DNA from: an uncultured Schlesneria sp.
GTDB lineage: Bacteria; Planctomycetota; Planctomycetia; Planctomycetales; Planctomycetaceae
Direction of reading: 5' to 3'
Assembly (NCBI GenBank): GCA_903834925.1
Contig: CAILLA010000206.1
Coordinates: 1-64,000, forward strand
DNA length: 64,000 nucleotides
The notes beneath the pieces were generated by a model. It was not told where the DNA came from. It ran no database searches and worked only from the letters and a program-made list of their open reading frames with translations. Below, piece by piece: positions 34,689 to 43,944 of the stretch. Within the stretch, counting starts at the first letter, position 1; each line of letters begins with the position of its first letter. A program made the translations under genes and the position numbers.

Positions 34689-37004
34689 TTATGGCTTTAC
34701 CTGTCTCGGGTGAATTGCGCCGGGTGCGTCAACAGAACTTGTCTTACCCAGGCTGGCAATCCATTGCTCGACAAGATTGACCGCCTCATGATCAACAACC
34801 CTGGACGCAACATGCGGCATTCGGCCCAAGCCTGCTAATTTCATCCGTTCGAGGACGAGTGAACGCTCGGGCTCACCAGGAACAATAATCCTTGGGTCAC
34901 GCAGCTTGAACGTCCCTTGGCCCGGCCGAGTATTGACCGTCAGAGTCTCTGACAGCGGAGTCGATGCCTGTAATTCAAATTCCGCATTTCCACCACCCCA
35001 CTTACGGTGGCAATGGGCACAATTGGCATGGAGATACGACCGGGCACGCAACTGAAGATTGGCACTGGAATCGTGATAGTCCACAAGCCGCGGCAACTCC
35101 TCTGGGGGCTTTGGCAGCCTGTTTTCAAACACGCCAAGTTGATCCAGAGTCGACAACTGATTCGCAGTCTGACCACCATAATCATGCGACTTATTCATCT
35201 GCAGTGTCGTGACCCCCAAGGCATATTTTGAGGCCATCGTATGGCACAAAGTGCATTCGGCCCGACTAGGGAATCGCCACACTTGTTCTCGCTGTCCCCC
35301 TGGTGCGGAAGAATCCTTAATGGTCAGCGGGCGGTCGAGTCCCTCCTCCGCCAGTAATTCCGCATCGGTCTGCTCAGGATTCCAGACATACGTGTAACCC
35401 GACCAGTATTGCGCACCGTATTCGTCGTCGTCGCCTGGCATTTTCCGATATTGCATGATTCGAGTTTCCAGTCGTTGCGAACTGGCAGGCTTGCCCGCTT
35501 CCATTTCGATCGAAAACGTTTTGACCAGAACCGTTCCATCGGGAAATCGCCAGCCGACGTCCGGATATTCAGGACCATGCGGATAGACGACGCTATCGAA
35601 TTGAATTTTCGATTCACCTGGCAACGCGATAAAGCGATCCTTTCCCGCCCCATCCGACCAAAGCGGTGCATTAACCGAATAGGGAATCAATCCGGCCGCC
35701 GGAACATGGTCTTTGGTCGATGCAAACAGTCCTGTTTCGCTCAACTTGCGTGGAAAGGGTTTTGATTGGACCTGCGGCGGTGAGACAACAATCCGATGAA
35801 ATCCCCCTCCGGCAAAGTCGACGAGATACACTTCACCGGTTGAGTCCTGTGCAAATTCCACAATCCGAATCTGCGTGTCCGCCAGTTGCCGGCTTTCAGC
35901 GACTTGATCCCCGTTTAACTTCAGCGACCAGACTTTACCGGTATCATAGTCACCGTAGATATAGGCACCTTTTAACTCCGACAGCCGGTTCGACTGGTAC
36001 ACATAACCCCCCGTCAGCGATCGAAAGTCCGTATGGGAATGCTCGACCAGCGGAGCCTGAAACTCACCCGGCCCTTTGGGTCGTTCGGGGCGAAACGGGT
36101 GCTTTCCTTCGTTGACGCTCCAACCATAGTTGCCCCCTTTCTTGATCAGGTACACCATTTCCCACAAATCCTGACCGACTTCCCCGGCCCATAGCCGGTT
36201 CTGATTGTCGAAACTGAATTTCCAGACTTGTCGATGACCGAAAGACCAGATCTCGCCCCGTGCTCCAGGCAACCCTACAAAGGGATTGTCTTTGGGAATC
36301 GAATACCCCCGATCGGCATCAGGATGATCGACATCGATTCTCAGGATCGAACCGAGCAAATCGGAAATATCTTGCCCGGTCTGCAATCCATCAGCGATCC
36401 CGCTGCCGTCCCCGGTCGCCACGTAGAGATACCCATCTCCACCAAACCGAATACAGCCGCCGTTATGTCCGCCGGAAGGCCATTCAAGAATCACTCGTTC
36501 GGTCTTGATGTCAGCGACAAGTGGTCCACGCGGATCAACCTGGAATCGGGATATCCGGCTGCCGTTCGGCTCGGTCAATCCCGGATCGCGAACGTACATG
36601 ACATAGAAATACCCATTCGTGGCGAACTGAGGATGGAACGCCAGGGCGTACGTGACCTTATTGAGATCCAGTAGCAACTTGGGCTGGTCGACATCCGGTC
36701 GAATTTCAAAGGTGAAGATCTTCCCTGGCCGAGTGGCCACGCCGAATCGTTGTTGGCCCGGCACAAGCCCGACAGATAATGGCTCGAACAACCGGAGCTT
36801 TGGAAAGGCATTCTCGGTCGTATACGGATCAGGTGGCTCGGGAGATCCATGAATGTTCCCGGTCGTCCACAATTCTCGTTGGCGAAGATTGAACGGCTTC
36901 CTCGAGACCGGCTGTGGTTTCGATGCGGGATCGTCACAGTAGCCGACCGACTCGATCACGCAACTTGCGAATACAAAGCACACGACCAAACGCATTAACA
37001 CCAT
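34689..37004 (-). CDS. GSDH-type (PQQ-like) dehydrogenase with two haem-c motifs
   Basis: 771 residues from the ATG at 37004 (AAGGTG upstream; other in-frame starts nearby). It has a signal peptide (MRLVVCFVFASCVIESVGYC). About 60-400 is a six-bladed glucose/sorbosone dehydrogenase propeller ('ALAFHPQFATNGYFYVMYVR', 'GGHNGGCIRFGGDGYLYVAT', 'GEIWSFGHRQVWKFSFD'). The C-terminal third carries two haem-binding motifs, CTLCH and CAHCH. PQQ or calcium binding by the propeller is expected from the family. It should act in the periplasm, passing electrons from a sugar or alcohol to the respiratory chain. Common in planctomycetes. It is convergent with the PP2C gene. Confidence 0.9.
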   Translation of the reverse strand: MVLMRLVVCFVFASCVIESVGYCDDPASKPQPVSRKPFNLRQRELWTTGNIHGSPEPPDPYTTENAFPKLRLFEPLSVGLVPGQQRFGVATRPGKIFTFEIRPDVDQPKLLLDLNKVTYALAFHPQFATNGYFYVMYVRDPGLTEPNGSRISRFQVDPRGPLVADIKTERVILEWPSGGHNGGCIRFGGDGYLYVATGDGSGIADGLQTGQDISDLLGSILRIDVDHPDADRGYSIPKDNPFVGLPGARGEIWSFGHRQVWKFSFDNQNRLWAGEVGQDLWEMVYLIKKGGNYGWSVNEGKHPFRPERPKGPGEFQAPLVEHSHTDFRSLTGGYVYQSNRLSELKGAYIYGDYDTGKVWSLKLNGDQVAESRQLADTQIRIVEFAQDSTGEVYLVDFAGGGFHRIVVSPPQVQSKPFPRKLSETGLFASTKDHVPAAGLIPYSVNAPLWSDGAGKDRFIALPGESKIQFDSVVYPHGPEYPDVGWRFPDGTVLVKTFSIEMEAGKPASSQRLETRIMQYRKMPGDDDEYGAQYWSGYTYVWNPEQTDAELLAEEGLDRPLTIKDSSAPGGQREQVWRFPSRAECTLCHTMASKYALGVTTLQMNKSHDYGGQTANQLSTLDQLGVFENRLPKPPEELPRLVDYHDSSANLQLRARSYLHANCAHCHRKWGGGNAEFELQASTPLSETLTVNTRPGQGTFKLRDPRIIVPGEPERSLVLERMKLAGLGRMPHVASRVVDHEAVNLVEQWIASLGKTSSVDAPGAIHPRQVKP

Positions 37005-37217
37005 GCCACACCTTGACCACATCTCTTGAGGATTCTCCGAGCATTTTGAAAGGGTTGGCATTCTATCCTAGACAATGTACGCAAGCCAATTGAGTCCATC
37101 TCGAACCGTTTTTGAATGTGCGTCGACTGGTATTTAGCAAGACGATTGCTCTCTCAATGGCACGTCACGTCGGTACCTTTTTGGAAAATCCTGGCGTTGC
37201 CCATCAGGTCGCCCAAG

Positions 37218-38240
37218 TTACTTTTCGTTGTCTCGTTCAACGCGGATCTTTTGAATTTTTCGAGACTCCCTGGCGAATGTCAGGCCGGTCTGATCTTCAA
37301 GATGGTCAAGAACCCGTCGAGCGTCTCGATCTTCGTGTCGAGTCTTGTCATCGACTGCTGCGCGGAAATTTTGATGCCATGAAATCTTCTCGTTGGGGGG
37401 ATTTTCCACCGTACTATAAACGAGACGAGCCGGTTCAATGAACTTGCCAATATCCGCCAGGAATTCCGGGAAAGTCCCTTGTTGGACTTCTCCTTTGCCC
37501 GGTTGAAGCGTCGCCGCATAAAGCTCAAGCGGGGTATCAGCTTTGATGACGAACGGCGGTTTGATCTTCCCTCGGACAACCACGATCGGCGCCTCGGCCT
37601 CGTACTGAACCAGCTTAACAGAAATGCCAAATTCGCGTTTAATCAGTGGTTCCAATGCGCCGAGAAGTTCCTCATCTGCCGTCCCTGCGCGAACGACAAA
37701 ATCGCCTGTAATTCGCTTTCGCAAAAGCTTTTCAGGATCGTCCATCGAATAACGACTCACCGACATCAACATCGGGATTAAGTCAACCAGGTCACCTCCA
37801 TCGTCTTTGGGATCGGGAAAGTATGATGCGGCCGCGAAATTATTGGGTGGTTCGAGATTTCCATCGCGTTCATGGAACACATAGCAATAGACATACATTC
37901 CATCCATTCCATGATCGGCGTTTCCAAAACGATCCTTCCAACGGTATTTGCGGTCGATGATACGCCCCGCCACAAATGGGGGCTTGATGTACTTCACAAG
38001 CTGAGCTTTGGAATCGAGTCGGTATAACTCAAAGAATTCATCAATGGACTTTTGCTCGTCCGGCGTGGGAACCTTCGCTTTTGGTTTTTCATCCAATCCG
38101 GCTTGCGGCTCTTCCGCGCTGGCCAACGAAGCCGAATTTGTCCTTGCCAAATCAGATCCTGCGACAATAAATGCGGCGTAAATCAGAAATCGATTGGCGT
38201 GAGTAAACGCATTTATCGACCGATGCATGATATTTAACAT
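37218..38240 (-). CDS. Paralogue of the BlaR1-like protein's C-terminal domain
   Basis: About 340 residues from the ATG at 38240 (start uncertain). It has a hydrophobic N-terminus (ANRFLIYAAFIVAG) that may be a signal peptide. The body aligns with the C-terminal third of the BlaR1-like protein next door: 'QLVKYIKPPFVAGRIIDRKY', 'GDFVVRAGTADEELLGALEP', 'IVVVRGKIKPPFVIKADTPL', 'EKISWHQN' and 'VLDHLEDQTGLTFARESRKI'. The corresponding neighbour blocks are 'QLIKQIKKPFLPGRIANLKK', 'GDYVIRADAPTDKVISALGK', 'LIISGRISPPFILDPKTVIE', 'EKISWHRN' and 'VLDHLEKQTGLKF'. It is therefore a tandem duplicate without the peptidase part, perhaps an exported sensor-domain protein. Function unknown. Confidence 0.8.
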   Translation of the reverse strand: MLNIMHRSINAFTHANRFLIYAAFIVAGSDLARTNSASLASAEEPQAGLDEKPKAKVPTPDEQKSIDEFFELYRLDSKAQLVKYIKPPFVAGRIIDRKYRWKDRFGNADHGMDGMYVYCYVFHERDGNLEPPNNFAAASYFPDPKDDGGDLVDLIPMLMSVSRYSMDDPEKLLRKRITGDFVVRAGTADEELLGALEPLIKREFGISVKLVQYEAEAPIVVVRGKIKPPFVIKADTPLELYAATLQPGKGEVQQGTFPEFLADIGKFIEPARLVYSTVENPPNEKISWHQNFRAAVDDKTRHEDRDARRVLDHLEDQTGLTFARESRKIQKIRVERDNEK

Positions 38241-38253
38241 TGCGGCGCTCAAT

Positions 38254-38380
38254 TCATTCTGGGCGGGAAGAAGGTGGCGCAGCAACTTCACTGCGAGTTA
38301 CGACAACCTTTCGAAACTTGCGCGGCGCTATCGAAAAGGTAAGACCTGTTTGCTCTTCCAGATGTTTCAGGAAAGAAAAA
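38254..38380 (-). pseudogene. Relic third copy of the C-terminal duplicated motif
   Basis: Read on the minus strand, this fragment gives 'FSFLKHLEEQTGLTFSIAPR' and then KFRKVVVTRSE, matching the ends of the two flanking genes (LDHLEDQTGLTF... and LDHLEKQTGLKF...VRRSE). It has no start and is wedged between the BlaR1-like stop (38381) and the paralogue. It looks like debris of a third tandem copy. Confidence 0.7.
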
Positions 38381-41191
38381 CTACTCGCTTCGCCGCACAA
38401 AAACGGTTGGAAAGGTTCGGTTTTCGAGGGTGAACTTGAGTCCCGTCTGTTTTTCCAAGTGATCGAGTACGGTGCGGTTGCTCTCGGCACCTGGCAAGGC
38501 CCTATCGCCGTCTTGAGCGACCGCGTTGCGATGCCACGAGATCTTTTCATTTCGGTAAGGATAATTCTCAATCTGGCTGAGGACTCGGCGATTTGGTTCG
38601 ATTGACTGACCGATCGCCTTCATGAATTTGTCGAACGTACCCATCTCGATCCCGTCGTCGTCCGACTGCGGCGTGGCGGAAAGTTCGATGACCGTTTTCG
38701 GGTCGAGGATAAATGGCGGGCTGATCCTGCCACTGATAATGAGTACGTCGTGCACCAATTCACGCAGTTCCAGGTCTACCTGAATTCCGCATTCCTCCCT
38801 GAGCAATTTCCCGAGCGCGGAAATCACCTTGTCAGTGGGCGCATCGGCGCGAATGACATAATCACCTTCAATTTCAGGCGACAAAAGATTGTCCGGGTCT
38901 TCGACTTCCCTGAATCGAAGTTCGAGCCCGGCTCCGACGGCATTCAAGAGCCGGCTTGCAGGAATTCCCTTAACACCTACAACGCTCGTAAAATTGAACC
39001 CTGGCTGTCCAAGTATGCCATCTCGCTCCGGATAGACCATCGGGAGGAATGTCCCTGTTGTCTCATACGGTGATTGAGCGAAGGCACTTTCCCACCATTT
39101 TTTCAGGTTAGCGATGCGTCCCGGCAGGAACGGCTTTTTGATCTGCTTGATGAGTTGCCCTTCCTCAAGGCGATAAGCCTTTTCAAAATCGGCGAGTGCC
39201 TGTTGTTCCTGACCGAGGGCGGGTGAAGGCGAATCTGACGCTAACACAAACAAGTCATCTGGTAACGAATCATTGATCTGAAGCTTCGTGACTTTTGTCG
39301 TGAAGACGTCCTCCCCATGCTCGGGAGTTTGCTGCTTATAACGACCCTTCACTGGAAACCAGCGGTCTTTTCCCGTCGCACCATCACGCACTTTTTGGAA
39401 CTCGTCGACTTCATAGCCAAATACCCAACTTCGATTCGTGACATTGACTACAGAAATGGACTTGGGCCAATAATCATGTTCCGGGTCTAAAACCATTGTG
39501 ACGTCAAGTACCCACTTTGAACTTGGCTGCTCGTAGTTCTTAACTTCGATCGTGGGGCCGATGTCCCCGTCTTGGGCTTTGACCAATGTTGCTGTCGGTG
39601 CGCGAATAACATCAACAATCGACTCACGGTTCCCCATGAAATGCAGAATGCTTAACAGCGTGCTTTGCAGTGTCTGATGGAAGCGAGGAGTGAGTTCGTT
39701 TTGGATACTTCCACGGACAGGCTTGTCGCCGAGAAAGCCGCCAAGATACGTCTGCTTGCCGTCAAACGTGATGGCATAGCCAACCGTTGACTTGGAAGGA
39801 ATGTCATATCTGAGCATCTTGAATCCCTGTTCAGTCCAGACACTGTCGTGTGACTCTCCTCCAAGCCGTTCTGAATCAATCTTCGTATAGGCGACATACA
39901 ACGATCGAATCGATCGGAACTGGTCAATGACCACCGGCCGGAGTTCTTCCAGCGTGAGCGGTTTCGTTGCCGCAGCGGATGGCGCTACTGTTGTTACTTT
40001 GCTCTCGATTTTTCGATCATTGACCAAGAGCGAGGGGGGCTCTTCAGTTGCCTTCGCAACCTCGGCGAGCGAGACGCGAATCCCAGATACAAACAGTCCA
40101 AGAACGACCATTGATGTGATCAGAGTGACAATCGAGCCACGCGACCACGGTGTATGTTTCAATGACGTGTTTTCACTCAGCGTGACGATCCGCTTCAAGA
40201 AGGTGCCTCGGTTGGGAAAGAACGATTGGACTGCCCAATTCGATCGTGGCGAGTCCTCATCCAAGACCATGTTTGCCAGCGTGAACAGATACAGTTCGCG
40301 TCCGCCGGCCAGGTCCGCACCAAGTACGTCGGCAGCCAATTCCTGTTCGAGCCTCAATCGTCCAACGAGCCAATGGACCAGAGGGTGATAAAAATGAATT
40401 GCAAGGCTGACTTGCGCCATTAACCACGTCAAGTAATCGCCTCGCGAGATATGAGCGATCTCATGAGCAAGGACTACTCGACGCTCGTCGTGATTCCACG
40501 TTTCCCAATCGTCGGGCAACAGGATCAGCGGGCGATGCCAACCGACTGTCGCGGGCGAGCCCAACTGGTGTGCTTGCCGTACTTCAACCGGCCGACGCAG
40601 TCCCAGATCAAAGACGTTGTGGCGAACCAACTCCAAAACTTCCTGATCCGTGATCGCCGTACTGTTGACCCTGTAACTATGTACGACCCACAAGCCAAGC
40701 AGAAAGCGGGCAAACGCGACGGCTAATCCGGCAACGAACGAAATACCCACGAGTTCAGGCCAACGCCACTTGGCCGTGGATTCGACTTTGACATCACCTC
40801 GCGGAACTGGCCGTGTTACAGGAACCTGACTCGATTCCACGATTTCATTGGGAACGTCGGCAATCGGCATGCCGCCGACATCCCCATGGCCAATGAATTC
40901 CTCGGGGTTTGGACTTAAGGCGATTGGCACATCCTGGCTAACATCCACGGGAAGCGAAAAAGTCGTCGGCAAGACGGAAACGAATGGCAATGACATCGTC
41001 CACCAATGTGGCCATGAACTGGCCGTCAGAAGTGATACGCCAATCAGCATCAGCAGCGCTGTGGACGAGGCGAATCCCCCACCCGCAGGACTGCCTCGTC
41101 GGACGAACAGATAAACGGCAATCCCCGTGATGGCGAACAGCGTCACCGGCACAACACTGGCAATCAGCCATAGCCCGAGTGAATTCAACAT
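38381..41191 (-). CDS. BlaR1-like M56 membrane metallopeptidase with long sensor domain
   Basis: 936 residues. The N-terminal half is a polytopic membrane M56 peptidase with membrane segments near residues 5-30, 40-60 and 145-175. The zinc site is HEIAH in 'VVLAHEIAHISRGDYLTWLM', with the third ligand region in 'LRLEQELAADVLGA'. A last membrane segment ('IVTLITSMVVLGLFVSG') is followed by a 550-residue periplasmic part, not a beta-lactamase-like penicillin sensor, so the signal is probably something else. Its last third is duplicated downstream. The ATG overlaps the BlaI stop by one base, so both are co-translated. In this family, stimulus-activated BlaR1 cleaves its BlaI repressor. Confidence 0.88.
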   Translation of the reverse strand: MLNSLGLWLIASVVPVTLFAITGIAVYLFVRRGSPAGGGFASSTALLMLIGVSLLTASSWPHWWTMSLPFVSVLPTTFSLPVDVSQDVPIALSPNPEEFIGHGDVGGMPIADVPNEIVESSQVPVTRPVPRGDVKVESTAKWRWPELVGISFVAGLAVAFARFLLGLWVVHSYRVNSTAITDQEVLELVRHNVFDLGLRRPVEVRQAHQLGSPATVGWHRPLILLPDDWETWNHDERRVVLAHEIAHISRGDYLTWLMAQVSLAIHFYHPLVHWLVGRLRLEQELAADVLGADLAGGRELYLFTLANMVLDEDSPRSNWAVQSFFPNRGTFLKRIVTLSENTSLKHTPWSRGSIVTLITSMVVLGLFVSGIRVSLAEVAKATEEPPSLLVNDRKIESKVTTVAPSAAATKPLTLEELRPVVIDQFRSIRSLYVAYTKIDSERLGGESHDSVWTEQGFKMLRYDIPSKSTVGYAITFDGKQTYLGGFLGDKPVRGSIQNELTPRFHQTLQSTLLSILHFMGNRESIVDVIRAPTATLVKAQDGDIGPTIEVKNYEQPSSKWVLDVTMVLDPEHDYWPKSISVVNVTNRSWVFGYEVDEFQKVRDGATGKDRWFPVKGRYKQQTPEHGEDVFTTKVTKLQINDSLPDDLFVLASDSPSPALGQEQQALADFEKAYRLEEGQLIKQIKKPFLPGRIANLKKWWESAFAQSPYETTGTFLPMVYPERDGILGQPGFNFTSVVGVKGIPASRLLNAVGAGLELRFREVEDPDNLLSPEIEGDYVIRADAPTDKVISALGKLLREECGIQVDLELRELVHDVLIISGRISPPFILDPKTVIELSATPQSDDDGIEMGTFDKFMKAIGQSIEPNRRVLSQIENYPYRNEKISWHRNAVAQDGDRALPGAESNRTVLDHLEKQTGLKFTLENRTFPTVFVRRSE

Positions 41192-41589
41192 TATTGAGTC
41201 TCCCGTTTCCCGCGATGACGTTCAAGAATGGTTTTCAGAGCCTGACGATCCTTCGTCGAGAGTTGTTCCTCTTCGACAAGCCGCACCAGCAATTGTTCCG
41301 ACGAACCTTTGAAAACGCTGTGCAACAGGCTTTTCAGCAGCTTGCCGGAAACCTCTTCGTAAGTGCGCAGTGGCTGAAAAACGAATGGCCTTTCGTCGTT
41401 CATCTGCTTCAGAAACCCCTTGTCCGCCAATATGCGAACAACCGTGCCGATCGTCGTATAGGCGAGCTTCACCCCCGCTTCGGCTAACGCGATTTGGGCA
41501 TCGGCCACCGATAACTGGCCACGATCCCAGAAGATCTGCATCACCTCAAGTTCGCGTTCGGTCAACTCCTTCGCAGGGGGACGTGCCAT
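41191..41589 (-). CDS. BlaI/MecI-family transcriptional repressor
   Basis: 132 residues, matching the BlaI/MecI/CopY family. It has a winged helix with 'LTERELEVMQIFWDRGQLSV', the recognition helix region 'LAYTTIGTVVRILADKGFLK' and a C-terminal dimerisation part (LLKSLLHSVFKGSSEQLLVR, then LVEEEQLS). Known members bind dyad operators as dimers and are inactivated by proteolysis by the partner BlaR1 protein, here encoded immediately downstream with a TAATG overlap. It probably represses its own operon and unlinked targets. The regulated stress is unknown. Confidence 0.92.
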   Translation of the reverse strand: MARPPAKELTERELEVMQIFWDRGQLSVADAQIALAEAGVKLAYTTIGTVVRILADKGFLKQMNDERPFVFQPLRTYEEVSGKLLKSLLHSVFKGSSEQLLVRLVEEEQLSTKDRQALKTILERHRGKRETQ

Positions 41590-41641
41590 ACGGTCAACTC
41601 CTGAACCAGACAGAAACGAATTCGGATTCTCTAGTTCTGGT

Positions 41642-41668
41642 TTTATAGTTTTCGTTGTCCATTGTCAA
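41642..41668 (-). promoter_or_regulatory. Candidate promoter of the BlaI/BlaR1 operon
   Basis: On the minus strand TTGACA (41668-41663) and TATAAA (41647-41642) are separated by 15 nt, about 50 nt before the BlaI start. The boxes are near-consensus but the spacer is short. No clear BlaI dyad was identified. Confidence 0.4.
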
Positions 41669-41781
41669 TCAGGTTCCTGATCGCCACCATGCAACACGTC
41701 TTCACAGACAATGTCGAATGCAGAATCACGCGGTCGAAATGGCTTTGACCAATTCGACGTTTACCGATCAGGAACCTCGTC

Positions 41782-42138
41782 ATGCCTCAGAAGCCAGAAT
41801 TATTCGTCACAACCACCTTTTCGATTGAAGGCTACAAGATTGTCGATTATCGAGGACTCGTTCGCGGTATTACCGTTCGAGCACCAACGATTTCTCAGGG
41901 ATTTTTTGGTGGATTGAAAAACATCATCGGTGGCCAGATCAATGCATACACAGAGATGTGCGAACAAGCTCGCAGCCATGCCTATGATCAGATGGTCCAG
42001 CATGCCAAAGAACTGGGAGCGAATGCGATCGTCGGCGTTCACTACGATGCCGCCGAAGTTGTCAGTACAGGTAACGCCACCGAAGTCCTGTGTTACGGAA
42101 CGGCGGTCGTCGTTGAGCCATTGCACGGAACCGCGTAG
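41782..42138 (+). CDS. ybjQ: YbjQ-family protein
   Basis: 118 residues matching the YbjQ/UPF0145 family. The pattern is FVTTTFSIEGYKIVDYRGLV, 'RGITVRAPTISQGFFGGLKN', 'GQINAYTEMCEQARSHAYDQ', 'HAKELGANAIVGVHYDAAEV' and the final strand 'EVLCYGTAVVVEPL'. Members form small pentameric heavy-metal-like folds, and their function is not established. The gene stands alone after the BlaI operon's divergent promoter region and is followed by a long palindrome. Confidence 0.92.
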   Translation: MPQKPELFVTTTFSIEGYKIVDYRGLVRGITVRAPTISQGFFGGLKNIIGGQINAYTEMCEQARSHAYDQMVQHAKELGANAIVGVHYDAAEVVSTGNATEVLCYGTAVVVEPLHGTA

Positions 42139-42171
42139 CGGTTGATTCGCCGGAAAACGATGGATCGAAAG

Positions 42172-42300
42172 CGCTACCCCACCCCCTCTATGTGGGTCGT
42201 TAACGGGCCTTTGCCCTAGCCGCCGTAATCAAATTCGCTGGCTTCCGATCATCCTGGTGCAAAGGCCCAGTAACCACCCTCGTAGAGGGTGTGGGGTTGC
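42172..42300. repeat. 129-bp palindromic element
   Basis: The left arm (42172-42214, gctaccccaccccctctatg then tgggtcgttaacgggccttt) pairs with the reverse complement of 42256-42300 (gcaaccccacaccctctacg then agggtggttactgggccttt) with only scattered mismatches. The loop is about 40 nt. It lies between the YbjQ and SMR-like genes and may also end transcription of the former. Confidence 0.8.
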
Positions 42301-42399
42301 GTTGCCATTTGGTTGCAACGAAGAAATCTGTTTCGTCTTCGTACTTTACGGTTGTTGAAATCCTATTAAAACCGCGCCGTTCAAAATGATTGGAAAAGA

Positions 42400-42738
42400 G
42401 TGGATCGGACAAATCTCGCCGTTGTCGTGACCCTGATGTTCAGCATCATCGGCGTTGTCGGTGATTATTTTCTGAAGCTGGCGAGCCAGGAAAAGCACTC
42501 GTTGCGTTCCCCCTGGTTCTACATTGGTTTTTGTCTTTACGCCTCGACCGCCTTTGGCTGGTTGTATGTCATGAAGCACCTGAAGCTCGCGACAGTCAGT
42601 GTCGTCTATTCCGTCGCCATGGTCCTGCTGCTGACCACGATTGGAGTCATTTTCTTCCAAGAGAAGCTTAACTCCTATGAAGTCGCGGGACTCGCGATGG
42701 CCATCGGCTCTCTGGTGTTACTCACTCGTTTTTCCTGA
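42400..42738 (+). CDS. Four-helix SMR/EamA-like membrane protein
   Basis: 112 residues from a GTG start; no in-frame ATG gives a better N-terminus. Four hydrophobic segments: residues about 6-26, 36-58, 66-86 and 91-111. The lengths, the small charged loops, and 'DYFLKLASQ' at the end of helix 1, match small multidrug resistance or half-size EamA transporters. The membrane-embedded Glu of classical SMR drug pumps is not evident in helix 1; an Asp (GDYFLK) sits near its end. Substrate unknown. Such proteins usually act as dimers in the inner membrane. Confidence 0.8.
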   Translation: MDRTNLAVVVTLMFSIIGVVGDYFLKLASQEKHSLRSPWFYIGFCLYASTAFGWLYVMKHLKLATVSVVYSVAMVLLLTTIGVIFFQEKLNSYEVAGLAMAIGSLVLLTRFS

Positions 42739-42822
42739 TTCCGCAGACAATGGACCTTGAACAGGACACGTCTATACTTTTGATGGAAACAAACGGTAAT
42801 CAGAAAAAAAGCGATGTGATCC

Positions 42823-43833
42823 ATGTCTGATGAATCCTGGGACTTTCTCAAAACGACCGATAATACCGAACGTGACGATTTAACCAGGTCCCCAGCCGGA
42901 CCGGCTCGTCCTGACGTCGAGGAAACGGATGTCCTCGATGCCTATTCTCGTGCTGTAATGCATGTTGTCGAAACCGTTTCCCCGGCTGTCATCTCCCTCA
43001 CCGGGCGTCCGGGAATGAGCGACGGAGGTCAGGGATCGGGCTTCATCATTTCGCCGGACGGTCTGGCAATCACCAACAGCCACGTCACTGGTGGACGCTC
43101 AGACCTTGTCGCAATAACGACCGACGGCGACCGACTAGACTGTCAGGTGATTGGCGATGACCCGTCGACAGATCTCGCCCTGTTGCGATTAACAGGTCGT
43201 GATCTGCCGCATGTACGGATCGGGGATTCTCAACTTCTTCGAGTCGGTCAACTGGTCATCGCCATGGGAAGTCCGCTGGGACTGCATTCCACCGTGTCGA
43301 CAGGGGTCGTGAGCGGCGTCGGCCGAAGCATGCGAGCGAGCGATGGTCGTCTGATCGACAACATCATTCAGCACGCAGCCCCCATTAACCCAGGAAACTC
43401 GGGCGGTCCATTAGTCGATTCGCGGGGACGAGTTGTCGGAGTCAACACGGCCATCATCGCCTTCGCACAGGGGATCGGGTTTGCCGTCCCGAGCAACACC
43501 GTTCAATGGATCACAAAAGAATTCCTGCAGCATGGCCAAGTCCGCCGTCGGCAACTGGGAATTGTTGGTACCGTCGTTCAATTACCAAGAACCGTGGTGA
43601 TCGAACTGGATCTGGTCTCGGATTTCGCCGTTCAAGTGATGGAAGTCGATTCGCGGGGAATCGCTGGCCGCAGTGGGGTTGAGGAAGGGGATCTAATCGT
43701 GTCAGTCAACGATCGGATCGTCACCAGCATCGACGATCTGCACCGCTTACTCGCCCGGCTTCCGATCGAAGCAACACTCGATCTGTCAATCATCCGCGAC
43801 GGACAACCAAAACAAATCCTGCTAAAGAAATAA
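42823..43833 (+). CDS. HtrA-like serine protease with PDZ domain, no signal peptide
   Basis: 336 residues. The trypsin-like domain carries the full triad: His87 in LAITNSHVTGG, Asp117 in STDLALLRL and Ser193 in NPGNSGGPL. The C-terminal about 90 residues form a PDZ domain (DSRGIAGRSGVEEGDLIVSV). The N-terminal 40 residues are acidic and hydrophilic with no signal peptide or membrane anchor, so unlike DegP or DegS it should be cytoplasmic. Expected role is protein quality control or regulated proteolysis. It is preceded by a short gap after the SMR-like gene on the same strand. Confidence 0.92.
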   Translation: MSDESWDFLKTTDNTERDDLTRSPAGPARPDVEETDVLDAYSRAVMHVVETVSPAVISLTGRPGMSDGGQGSGFIISPDGLAITNSHVTGGRSDLVAITTDGDRLDCQVIGDDPSTDLALLRLTGRDLPHVRIGDSQLLRVGQLVIAMGSPLGLHSTVSTGVVSGVGRSMRASDGRLIDNIIQHAAPINPGNSGGPLVDSRGRVVGVNTAIIAFAQGIGFAVPSNTVQWITKEFLQHGQVRRRQLGIVGTVVQLPRTVVIELDLVSDFAVQVMEVDSRGIAGRSGVEEGDLIVSVNDRIVTSIDDLHRLLARLPIEATLDLSIIRDGQPKQILLKK

Positions 43834-43944
43834 CCGCCGTCCTCGATCCTCGTTTCCTGGTCTCTCCGTTGAGACACGAAAAACTGCTTGGCTCGAGATC
43901 TTACGTCGCGATTCAGGCCACACCTTTTCACGCGAGACTCAATT

